Shown piece by piece: positions 7,712-14,981 of a stretch of DNA of 36,441 nucleotides. This DNA comes from an uncultured Oscillospiraceae bacterium. GTDB taxonomy: Bacteria; Bacillota; Clostridia; Oscillospirales; Oscillospiraceae. Below the pieces are notes generated by a model. It ran no database searches, was not told the origin of the DNA, and worked only from the letters and a program-made list of their open reading frames with translations. Each line of letters begins with the position of its first letter. Position 1 is the first letter of the stretch. A program made the position numbers and the translations under genes. The stretch lies in contig CAKTKU010000021.1 in assembly GCA_934572335.1 (NCBI GenBank), positions 1-36,441 of the forward strand, read 5' to 3'.

Positions 7712-7740
7712 TTGAATTTGGAGCATGATTCCAATATAAT
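7712..7740 (+). promoter_or_regulatory. Promoter of the pyrophosphatase gene with an inverted repeat in the spacer
   Basis: TTGAAT (7712-7717), 17 bp, TATAAT (7735-7740). The spacer is flanked by the inverted repeat TTGGA-N7-TCCAA (7718-7722 and 7730-7734), exactly filling the space between -35 and -10, which would suit a repressor or MerR-like regulator. The regulator is unknown. Confidence 0.65.
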
Positions 7741-7792
7741 CATAGTGCAGTTTACATCATACAACCGCAGATATGCGGGGAGGTAAAAGCAA

Positions 7793-9409
7793 ATGAATGA
7801 GATATACGTTTCCGGGCACCGCAACCCTGACACCGACTCCATCGTCGCCTCGATGGCGTATGCGAAGCTCCGCAACGCGCTGGGTGACCGGGAATACAAG
7901 GCGGTCCGCATCGGCGCGATAAACGACGAGACCAAGCACATGCTCGACCACTTCGGCTTTGAGCCGCCGGAGTATGTCAAGAGCATGCGCACGCAGGTGC
8001 GCGACCTCGACTTTGACCGCCCGCCGGAGCTGAACTGCTCCGTGACGATGGATCTCGCCTGGCGGACGATGCGCGAGGGCGAGATCGCCACAATGCCCAT
8101 CGTCAATGACGACGGCTCGCTCTACGGGATGCTCTCCGCCGGCGACATCGCCTCCTATGACATGGAGACGATATATTCTAACCACATCGACGAGCTTCCG
8201 CTCTTCAACCTTTTGAGCGTGCTGGAGGGGCGTCTCGTCAACGAGTGCAGCAGCACTGCCGAGTCCATTTCCGGCGATGTGACCATCGCCCTGCCGCAGT
8301 CGTTCGACGACCCCGCGCTCATAAGCCCGGAGACCATACTCATCTGCGGCGATCAGCGCGAGATCATCGCAAACGCGATCGAGCACGGCGTCAACTGCCT
8401 CATCATATGTCAGGCTGACATCAGTCAAGAGCTTGTCGACTGCGACAAGCCCACCTGCATCATCTCCACACCGCTCGACGCGCGGCAGGTCTCGCGCCTG
8501 ATATACCAGGCGATACCCATCGACCGCGTCTGCAAGACGACGAACAACATCGTCTGCTTCCACCTTGACGACTTTCTTGACGACGTGCGCGAGGTGCTTT
8601 TGAAAAGCCGTTACCGCTGCTACCCCGTGCTCGACGAGCAGGAGCATGTCGTCGGCACGCTCTCGCGCTTCCATCTGCTCAATCCCCGCCGCAAGCGCGT
8701 CGTCCTTGTCGACCATAACGAGGCATCGCAGTCCGTCATAGGGCTGGATCAGGTGGAGATACTGGAGATCATCGACCACCACCGCCTCGCCGACATTCAG
8801 ACGCGCCAGCCCATCTCCGTGCGCAACGAGCCTGTCGGCAGCACCAACACCATTATCACCGCAATGTATCAGGAGCACGGCGTGATGCCCTCGCCGCGCA
8901 TGGCGGGGCTGATGGCGGCGGCGATACTGTCCGACACGGTCATGTTCAAATCCCCCACCTGCACAAAGCGCGACATCGCCATGGCAGAGCGCCTTGCCCG
9001 CATCGCGAAGATCGACCTTGACGAGCTGGGGCGCGAGCTGTACTCCGTCTCCGGCGCGGACGACAAGCCCGCCGACGAGCTTTTCAAAACCGACTACAAG
9101 CAGTTCCACATTGCGGAGAAAAACCTCGGCGTCAGCCAGATAACCTGCGTGGACGCAAGCCACCTGCTCTCGCGGCAGGAGGAATTTCTTGCGATGATGG
9201 CCAAGCTCAAAAAGGATATGGACTTTGACTGCGTCATCCTCATGATAACGGACGTGCTGCTCGAAGGCTCGTACCTCCTCTACGTCGGCGCGGACGATGA
9301 GATCCAGCAGGCGTTCTCCGTCACGCCCAAGGACAACTGCGTGTTCCTCCCCGGCGTGATGAGCCGCAAAAAGCAGGTCATACCCATGCTCACAGCCCTC
9401 TGGGGATAA
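7793..9409 (+). CDS. ppaC: Manganese-dependent inorganic pyrophosphatase with CBS-DRTGG regulatory insert
   Basis: Family II pyrophosphatase, 538 residues, against about 310 for the unregulated form. It hydrolyses the pyrophosphate made in biosynthesis. The DHH domain starts with SGHRNPDTDS (metal ligands His9, Asp13, Asp15). A long insert follows: a CBS domain (PELNCSVTMD through GDIASYDMETIY), a DRTGG-like domain, and a second CBS segment (YPVLDEQEHVVGTLSRFHL). The DHH core then resumes with VDHNEASQS, IDHHRL and GSTNT, and the DHHA2 domain ends with SRKKQVIPML. In this subclass adenine nucleotides control activity through the CBS pair. The ATG follows GGGGAGGT. Single gene with its own promoter and strong terminator. 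Confidence 0.95.
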   Translation: MNEIYVSGHRNPDTDSIVASMAYAKLRNALGDREYKAVRIGAINDETKHMLDHFGFEPPEYVKSMRTQVRDLDFDRPPELNCSVTMDLAWRTMREGEIATMPIVNDDGSLYGMLSAGDIASYDMETIYSNHIDELPLFNLLSVLEGRLVNECSSTAESISGDVTIALPQSFDDPALISPETILICGDQREIIANAIEHGVNCLIICQADISQELVDCDKPTCIISTPLDARQVSRLIYQAIPIDRVCKTTNNIVCFHLDDFLDDVREVLLKSRYRCYPVLDEQEHVVGTLSRFHLLNPRRKRVVLVDHNEASQSVIGLDQVEILEIIDHHRLADIQTRQPISVRNEPVGSTNTIITAMYQEHGVMPSPRMAGLMAAAILSDTVMFKSPTCTKRDIAMAERLARIAKIDLDELGRELYSVSGADDKPADELFKTDYKQFHIAEKNLGVSQITCVDASHLLSRQEEFLAMMAKLKKDMDFDCVILMITDVLLEGSYLLYVGADDEIQQAFSVTPKDNCVFLPGVMSRKKQVIPMLTALWG

Positions 9410-9426
9410 ACCGTCATATACATACC

Positions 9427-9461
9427 AAAACCGCGCGGTGCATTCGGCACCGCGCGGTTTT
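9427..9461. terminator. Bidirectional terminator between ppaC and the DUF4956 operon
   Basis: Arms 9427-9441 and 9447-9461 form a 15-bp perfect stem (AAAACCGCGCGGTGC) with a 5-nt loop. A-run on the left and T-run on the right serve both converging genes. Confidence 0.93.
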
Positions 9462-9473
9462 ATGCGTCCTTTT

Positions 9474-10133
9474 TTACATCAGCTCCCGGTCGTTCTCGCG
9501 CCCGCAGATGATGTTGAGGTTGCCGTTGCGGCAGCGGATTGCGTCGATGAACTCCTTCGTGACGTTCTTGCTCTTGAGCGAGACGAGGTAGGTCAACTCA
9601 AAGAGCGTGCCCATATTCGTCGTGCGCACGCGCACAAGCTCATGACTGCACGTGTATTTTTCAAAGAGGTCGTCAAAAAGCTCCTCATAGTCGAGGTTTT
9701 CCGGGATGGTTATCTTCAGCACACGCGCGCCGCCGCGCTCGCCGAAGTGCAGCGCGCCCAGCGCCAGCAGCGCCGCGGAGAACAGCACGAAGAACACCGC
9801 CGCAAGCCCCACGTAGCCCATGCCGCACGCAAGCCCCAGCGCGACGGAGAAAAACAGCCCCGTTATCTCCCGCGCCGTTCCGGGCGCGGAGCGAAAGCGC
9901 ACCAGCGCGAACGTCCCCGCCACGGCGAGCCCCGCGCCGACATTGCCGTTGACCATCATTATCACCATCGCCACAACGCACGGCAGCAGCGCCAGCGCCA
10001 CGGCGAGAGAGCCCGTGTGCGTATTTCTGAACGTGAACACGCACGAGGCGAGCACGCCCAGCACCAGCGCCGTGACCATGCACACGAGAAACTGCGTAAG
10101 CGTTATGGGCGATGCGATTATGCTGTTAAACAT
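9474..10133 (-). CDS. DUF4956 membrane protein
   Basis: 219 residues. At least four membrane helices occupy residues 12-130 (for example VCMVTALVLGVLASCVF and VGLAAVFFVLFSAALLAL), followed by a soluble C-terminal domain from about residue 135. The motif LVRFRSAPGTAREITGLFF in a loop between helices is typical of DUF4956. The family is repeatedly found beside VTC polyphosphate polymerases, as here: the gene overlaps the VTC gene by 8 bp. The function is not established; a channel or scaffold for the polymer made by VTC is a reasonable guess from context. Confidence 0.85.
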   Translation of the reverse strand: MFNSIIASPITLTQFLVCMVTALVLGVLASCVFTFRNTHTGSLAVALALLPCVVAMVIMMVNGNVGAGLAVAGTFALVRFRSAPGTAREITGLFFSVALGLACGMGYVGLAAVFFVLFSAALLALGALHFGERGGARVLKITIPENLDYEELFDDLFEKYTCSHELVRVRTTNMGTLFELTYLVSLKSKNVTKEFIDAIRCRNGNLNIICGRENDRELM

Positions 10134-10842
10134 TGAGTATTACTCCCTTTATGAGATTAGTCTTATAGCATGTGCCGTATTTTGAAAACCCCTGCGGAAA
10201 AAGCCCGTCCTCGCTGAGCATATGCGCCAGCCACAGCGGCGCGGCCTCTGGTATCTTTATCTCCATCAGCACCTGCCCCGCGTCCAGAAGCTCCTCCCCA
10301 TGGTCGCCGAGCGTGAGGTCAAGCTCCGTGTCGCGCCAGCGGATGCTGCGGTCAAACGTTATGCGAAGCTCCCCGTCGTCCCGCGCGCGGTACGCCTCGC
10401 GGTCACACGCGATGAAAACGCGCGGGCGCACATTGTTCATCCGCAGAAACCAGTCGATCTCCTGCAGCATCTGACTGTCGTCCGGCGCGGGTATTTCCCC
10501 GGCGAGATAGCGCATTGCGGTGTCCGCCGCCATCATGACGCGGCGCTTGTACACCACGCCCTTGAACTTCTTTTTCAGCTCCACGAACACCGTGCCGTCC
10601 GGCGCGGGGACGTTGTACGCGCGCACGCGCAGCTTCTCCTTGTACACCGGCGCGTCGATGGAGCGGCGGATAAGCTCAAAATCCCCGGTGTCGTAATAGA
10701 GCGAGCAGACCGTGCTGCTGAAAAACTCGTCCGGCTCTATGTAAGCGTCGAGCCGCGCACGTATGCGCTCATACTGCGCCGCCGTGAGCAGATATTTCTT
10801 TTCATAGCGCTTGAAGGTGAATTTCGTGTCCTTCACTTTCAT
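10126..10842 (-). CDS. VTC-domain polyphosphate polymerase
   Basis: 238 residues, a stand-alone VTC catalytic domain of the triphosphate-tunnel metalloenzyme fold, which in yeast Vtc4 makes polyphosphate from ATP. Tunnel-lining motifs are visible: FKRYEKKYLL near the N-terminus, SLYYDTGDFELIRRSID, KLRVRAYN, FVELKKKFKGVVYKRRV, and MEIKIPE near the C-terminus with its metal-binding glutamate. There is no SPX domain and no membrane segment of its own; the DUF4956 protein encoded next may provide the membrane part. The gene overlaps DUF4956 by 8 bp and follows the CotH gene by 25 bp. Confidence 0.9.
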   Translation of the reverse strand: MKVKDTKFTFKRYEKKYLLTAAQYERIRARLDAYIEPDEFFSSTVCSLYYDTGDFELIRRSIDAPVYKEKLRVRAYNVPAPDGTVFVELKKKFKGVVYKRRVMMAADTAMRYLAGEIPAPDDSQMLQEIDWFLRMNNVRPRVFIACDREAYRARDDGELRITFDRSIRWRDTELDLTLGDHGEELLDAGQVLMEIKIPEAAPLWLAHMLSEDGLFPQGFSKYGTCYKTNLIKGVILNV

Positions 10843-10867
10843 CCGCTCCTCTCCTGTGCGCTCTTCG

Positions 10868-13285
10868 TCACCGGCCGAAGTACCGCTGCATCTCCTCCGT
10901 GCTGAGGTGCATGTACTGCCCTATCGCCGCAACGCACTTGGCGTTCCAGCCGCGCTCGGTTATCGTGACGCGAAGCTCGTCCACGGCGGCGCGCCACTGG
11001 GCGGGCGTCGTCTTGTTGAACATGCAGTCGCGCGCGATCTCCGGCTCTATCTCCGCGGCAAGTCGCTCTATCTCCGCGTTGACATTCGCGTCTGAGAGCG
11101 TCGTGGAGAGCACCTCCCCCGCGCGCGTGAGAAAGCGCTCGCGGAAGTCGGGATTATTGACAAGCTGAGTGATGAACACGGCGCTCTGCGTGCTCATGGG
11201 CTTTATGACATTGCCGAAGATGCTGCCCGAGGCGCGGAGCGTCGCGTCCATATCGTAGAGCATGAAGCGCCACTTCCCATCGCCCTCGGAGGAACGCGCA
11301 TAGCGGAGATTGCTGGTGGAGAGGTCGGTGTTCGCCGAGTACCCCTCTATTATCATCCAGTCTATAAGGCTGTCTATGTCCACCATATCGCAGAAGCGCG
11401 CGTAGTTTTCGTCAGTTGTGAGGTCATTTTCCTGCGCGAAGCGGATAACGGTCTCATAATACTCGCTCGCCGGGTTTGCCCACGCCTTCATCACGGTCAC
11501 GCTCTCGGGTGAAACGCCCATGAGGCGGGCATAGTGCTGCTCGTTCACCTTTTCCATGAGCGCGTATATGCCCTTGTACTCTCCGTTCACGTACAGCACG
11601 CAGTAGCGGCTGCGCTGGGTGGGCACGCTGTCGGAGTATTGCAGGCAGAGGTTTTCCAAAAGCTCATTGCGGATGATGCTGGCGTTCTGATCCTGCCCCG
11701 CGCGCAGAACGAGCGCCTTGAAGCTCGTCACGCCGCCGGAGAAGAGGTCATAGTCCAGCTCGCTCTCGCCGTACTGACCGCGGAAATGTATGCCCATATT
11801 CTTCTTGGGCATGGCAAGGCTCGTCTCACCGTGCATATCTATGCCGCAGGGGATGGAGAAGCCGTCCTCCCCGTCATAGAACGCGAGATTGCCCGAAAGC
11901 TCGATATTTTTCTTCCCGCCGCTGTACATCAGCCTGAACGCCGCCGGGTCGTCCGCCGCGAGGCTGACGACGGGCAGGGTATGCCCCTCGTTTATGATGA
12001 AGCTGTATGTCGCCGCGCGGCTGGGGAGCGCCCCCGGCTCGACCGCGAGCGCCCGCACGACCGTGGTCCTGGCGAGCTTTATCGCGCCGGAGTATGTATA
12101 GCCCGCCTCCGTGGGGGTGGAGCCGTCGACCGTATAATATATGCTCGCGCCGGGCGCGGCCTCAAGCACCGCGTCCACCGTCGTCACGCCGTCATACACC
12201 CCGTCGCCGGAGACGCACACGGGCGCGGCGGAAACGCGCCTCATCCCGCCGGTCTTTTCCGCGCCGGGCTGGGCGGAGGCAAAGTAAAACCATCCGTTCT
12301 CCCCGCTCATGCGCCCCATACTGCCGTTCGCGGGGACGTCATGGAGGAAAACATAGTCCGCGATGTCGCCGCCGCGCGTGAGATACAGGCTCTCCCCGCC
12401 GGTGCCGAGCTCAAACGGCGCGTGGAGATACCCCGCGTCCACAGCGCTGTCGGACTTGTCGCAGATGACTATCACGCTCTCGCCCGCGGCGAGCGTCATA
12501 TCCGGGAACGCCCAGAGCGCAAGCTCCGCGTCATCGTCGGAAAGGCAATAATCCCCCAGCGACACCGGCGCGTCGGAGACGTTTTTTATCTCCACCCAGT
12601 CGCAATAGCCGAGGTTTTTCTGCTCTACAGTCGCGGTGTTTGCCGTGACGGCCTCGCTTATCACAAGGGGCGAGGGCAAGGCAAGGCTCTGCTGCCATGC
12701 GTCGTACCCCTCGCGCGTGTTCTCATAGCCGGGGGTGCACCAATAAGTCTCCTCCCATTCGCCCGCGGCATTGCGCGCGAGGGCGAGACCGGCCTTCCCG
12801 GTCGTGCATTCCGCCTTGTCAACGAGCGAGCCGCGCGCGTCGCGCAGACACACCGTCTCTCCCTTGGAGAGGGCAAAATCCGTGTGCATTGGGATGCCGG
12901 GAGCGTCTGTGCCGTCGGCATAGACGACAAGACGCTCACCCGGCGCGATGGTGTACACCGGCAGCGCCCAGCCGTCCTCATCCTCGCCGTCGGCGAGTGT
13001 GAAGCCCGTAAGCGCGATATGCGCGTCGGACACGTTCTCTATCTCTATCCAGTCCGGGAACGCGCCGGTGTTGTCCATGACCGAGGCGGTGTTTTTCGCC
13101 ATGATCTCGGATATAACGATCTGCCCGGCGTATTCGCTGACCTCCGGCGCGGCGGGCGCGGGTGTCTCCGCGCTCTCCACCGCGGCAGTGCTGCCGCATG
13201 CCGTGCACAGCGCCGCGAGCATTGCCGCCGAGAGCACCGCGGCGGCGCGGGCGTATATTTTGAATGCGTCTGTGATCTTTCTCAT
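10868..13285 (-). CDS. Surface lipoprotein with two lamin-tail domains and a CotH kinase domain
   Basis: 805 residues from the ATG at 13283-13285, chosen because GGAGGCGGCTG precedes it. N-terminus: basic MRKI, a hydrophobic run and Cys in LCTACGS, a non-classical lipobox. Then come lamin-tail domain 1 (IVISEIMAKN to TPGYENT), lamin-tail domain 2 (LVISEAVTANTATVEQ to QPGAE), a chitobiase-like domain (ASIYYTVDGSTPTEAG), and a CotH kinase domain in the C-terminal half (GIDMHGETSL, LRAGQDQNASIIRNELLENL, YVNGEYKGIYALMEKVNEQH, and LYDMDATL as the probable metal-binding motif). CotH proteins are atypical protein kinases, first known from spore coats. First gene of the operon with VTC and DUF4956. 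Confidence 0.88.
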   Translation of the reverse strand: MRKITDAFKIYARAAAVLSAAMLAALCTACGSTAAVESAETPAPAAPEVSEYAGQIVISEIMAKNTASVMDNTGAFPDWIEIENVSDAHIALTGFTLADGEDEDGWALPVYTIAPGERLVVYADGTDAPGIPMHTDFALSKGETVCLRDARGSLVDKAECTTGKAGLALARNAAGEWEETYWCTPGYENTREGYDAWQQSLALPSPLVISEAVTANTATVEQKNLGYCDWVEIKNVSDAPVSLGDYCLSDDDAELALWAFPDMTLAAGESVIVICDKSDSAVDAGYLHAPFELGTGGESLYLTRGGDIADYVFLHDVPANGSMGRMSGENGWFYFASAQPGAEKTGGMRRVSAAPVCVSGDGVYDGVTTVDAVLEAAPGASIYYTVDGSTPTEAGYTYSGAIKLARTTVVRALAVEPGALPSRAATYSFIINEGHTLPVVSLAADDPAAFRLMYSGGKKNIELSGNLAFYDGEDGFSIPCGIDMHGETSLAMPKKNMGIHFRGQYGESELDYDLFSGGVTSFKALVLRAGQDQNASIIRNELLENLCLQYSDSVPTQRSRYCVLYVNGEYKGIYALMEKVNEQHYARLMGVSPESVTVMKAWANPASEYYETVIRFAQENDLTTDENYARFCDMVDIDSLIDWMIIEGYSANTDLSTSNLRYARSSEGDGKWRFMLYDMDATLRASGSIFGNVIKPMSTQSAVFITQLVNNPDFRERFLTRAGEVLSTTLSDANVNAEIERLAAEIEPEIARDCMFNKTTPAQWRAAVDELRVTITERGWNAKCVAAIGQYMHLSTEEMQRYFGR

Positions 13286-13315
13286 CAGCCGCCTCCGTGC
13301 ATAGAATATTATGTT

Positions 13316-13344
13316 ATTATACATTTTTCGCCTTGTCTCGTCAA
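13316..13344 (-). promoter_or_regulatory. Promoter of the CotH-VTC-DUF4956 operon
   Basis: Minus strand TTGACG (13339-13344), 17-bp spacer, TATAAT (13316-13321), about 30 bp before the CotH start codon. Near-consensus sigma-A type, so vegetative rather than sporulation-specific expression is expected. Confidence 0.78.
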
Positions 13345-13353
13345 GCGCGTAAA

Positions 13354-13382
13354 ATCGGGCAGCGCGGCGTGCGCTGCCCGAT
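13354..13382 (-). terminator. Terminator after the GH2-GH36 operon
   Basis: Arms ATCGGGCAGCGC (13354-13365) and GCGCTGCCCGAT (13371-13382), a 12-bp stem with a 5-nt loop, followed on the minus strand by TTTTA. It lies 15 bp after the GH36 stop and 10 bp before the next operon's -35. Confidence 0.9.
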
Positions 13383-13397
13383 CGTTATCACCATATA

Positions 13398-14981
13398 CTA
13401 TTCTATGCTCAGTATCTCCTCCGCGCCGTCGAGGTCGTAGCTCACGGAGAGCCCCGTGCCGTCGTTCACAACGCGGATATTGCGCGCCGCGCGGTTGCGC
13501 AGGAGCTGTTCATACGCCTCATGCGCCTCGGGCGTGTACTCGCCCATATTGTCCGAGCACAGCAGCAGCCCGCCGAAGAGACTGTTGACCGTGGCGAGGG
13601 TGTACTTCTCCTCCGCTGTCAGCTTTATATTGTCCTCGCGCAGGAAGAACACGTCCGGGTCGCTCAGATACGCCCTGCCGTTGAGCTGGCGGCGGAACAC
13701 GCTGTTGAGCACGGCGCGGTACGTGGACACCGTCTCGCGGTTCGCACTGCGCACGATGAAGTTGTTGTTCCAGTCCAGCCCCACGTCACAGCTTATCCGG
13801 CAGTAGTCCACCACGCCGAACGCCGGCATCACCGGCACGCCGCAGCCGAGGATGAGCTTGTCCCCGCACAGCCGCCGCAGAAGCTCCATCCCCCGCGTGA
13901 TGCGCCCGGCGCGCGTCTCATGCGCGTCGCCGTAGGGCGCGGCGGCATAGAGGAAATCGAGCTTGACAAGGTCAAAGCCCCACTCATTGAACACCCGGTC
14001 AAAGACATTTTCAAGATACGCCACGAACTCCGGGTTGTCTATATCCAGCGCGTAGAACCCGCCCCAGTTGCACCCGCAGTACCACGGCTTGCCATCGTGC
14101 TTATAAAGCCACTCCGGGTGCTCGCGCATGATCGCCGAGCCCTTCTGGCACACGAACGGCGCGAGCCACAGCCCCGCGAGATAACCCTTTTCGTGTATTT
14201 CGTCCGCGAGCGGCCGGAGCCCGGCAGGGAACTTCTTCTTGTCGGTCTCAAGCCAGTCGCCCACGGCGGGCTCCCACCCGTCGTCTATCTGGAAAAGGTC
14301 GCCCGCACGCATGACGGTGGAGCAGCCCGCAAGGTCGGCGCTTATGCTCTTCTCGTCTATGTTCTGATAGCGGTTATACCAGCTTGAGTACCCCGCGAGC
14401 TTTTTGTCCGTGCGCGGCTTTATGCCCATTTCGGCAAACCATGCGTCGAACACCGCGTCCTCCGCGCCCTCGGCAAAGAACAGCTCAAACACCGGGTACT
14501 CCCCGCCGCACTCTATCCCCGCGCAGTCGCGCTGCACGGTCAGAAGCCCATTGGGCGCGTCGTAAGTGAAAAGCGTGTACCCCGCGCGCTCCGACAGCGA
14601 CGCGACGAGCCGGAAGTCCTCCCCCCGGCGGAAATAGCACCAGCTCTCCCCGTGCAGCAGCCCCGCGCGGCGCGGGTAGTCGACGAAATGATAGTCGCCG
14701 TAGCGGTCCATGCCGTAGTGGTCGACGATAAATTTCGGGAAGCGCCCCACGCCGGGTATCTTGTCCTCGCGCGTATACTCCGGGCAAAAGGTCCACGTCT
14801 GGTAGCCGTTGATGAATATCCGCTCGTCCTCTGACACAGCGAGTGGCATCTCCGCGCGGGCGGAGACTATTTTGTCCTGCGGCAGCACGGGTGTGAGCCG
14901 CCACGCGCCGCGCCCCGTCTCCGCCGTCCCCGTTATGGGCGCGCTCTTTTCAAAGCGTATTTCGTAATTTATTTTATACAT
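13398..14981 (-). CDS. Alpha-galactosidase, glycoside hydrolase family 36
   Basis: 527 residues, a shorter GH36 (Clan D) enzyme than the 720-residue AgaN type. The N-terminal beta-sandwich runs to about residue 190 (including FINGYQTWTF), and the barrel begins at LAGYSSWYNRYQNI. The substrate-binding FQIDDGWEP lies at about 230-238. The retaining pair is visible: nucleophile Asp342 in VKLDFLY and acid/base Asp399 in CRISCDVGLDW. There is no signal peptide, so it acts in the cytoplasm on imported alpha-galactosides. Its start overlaps the end of the GH2 gene by 8 bp, implying coupled translation. No sugar transporter is present nearby. Confidence 0.9.
   Translation of the reverse strand: MYKINYEIRFEKSAPITGTAETGRGAWRLTPVLPQDKIVSARAEMPLAVSEDERIFINGYQTWTFCPEYTREDKIPGVGRFPKFIVDHYGMDRYGDYHFVDYPRRAGLLHGESWCYFRRGEDFRLVASLSERAGYTLFTYDAPNGLLTVQRDCAGIECGGEYPVFELFFAEGAEDAVFDAWFAEMGIKPRTDKKLAGYSSWYNRYQNIDEKSISADLAGCSTVMRAGDLFQIDDGWEPAVGDWLETDKKKFPAGLRPLADEIHEKGYLAGLWLAPFVCQKGSAIMREHPEWLYKHDGKPWYCGCNWGGFYALDIDNPEFVAYLENVFDRVFNEWGFDLVKLDFLYAAAPYGDAHETRAGRITRGMELLRRLCGDKLILGCGVPVMPAFGVVDYCRISCDVGLDWNNNFIVRSANRETVSTYRAVLNSVFRRQLNGRAYLSDPDVFFLREDNIKLTAEEKYTLATVNSLFGGLLLCSDNMGEYTPEAHEAYEQLLRNRAARNIRVVNDGTGLSVSYDLDGAEEILSIE

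Noticed and set aside
7757..9163. 468-codon minus-strand frame opposite ppaC
   Set aside because: Shadow of a well-defined enzyme; it reads through the ppaC promoter side without its own start signals.
13354..13382. Hairpin near the CotH promoter as an operator
   Set aside because: Long stem followed by a T-run just after the GH36 stop; a terminator explains it fully.
11534..13588. 684-codon plus-strand open frame opposite the CotH gene
   Set aside because: Antisense shadow of a GC-rich gene. It spans a terminator and a promoter and has no recognisable domain; the minus-strand protein has clear domains.
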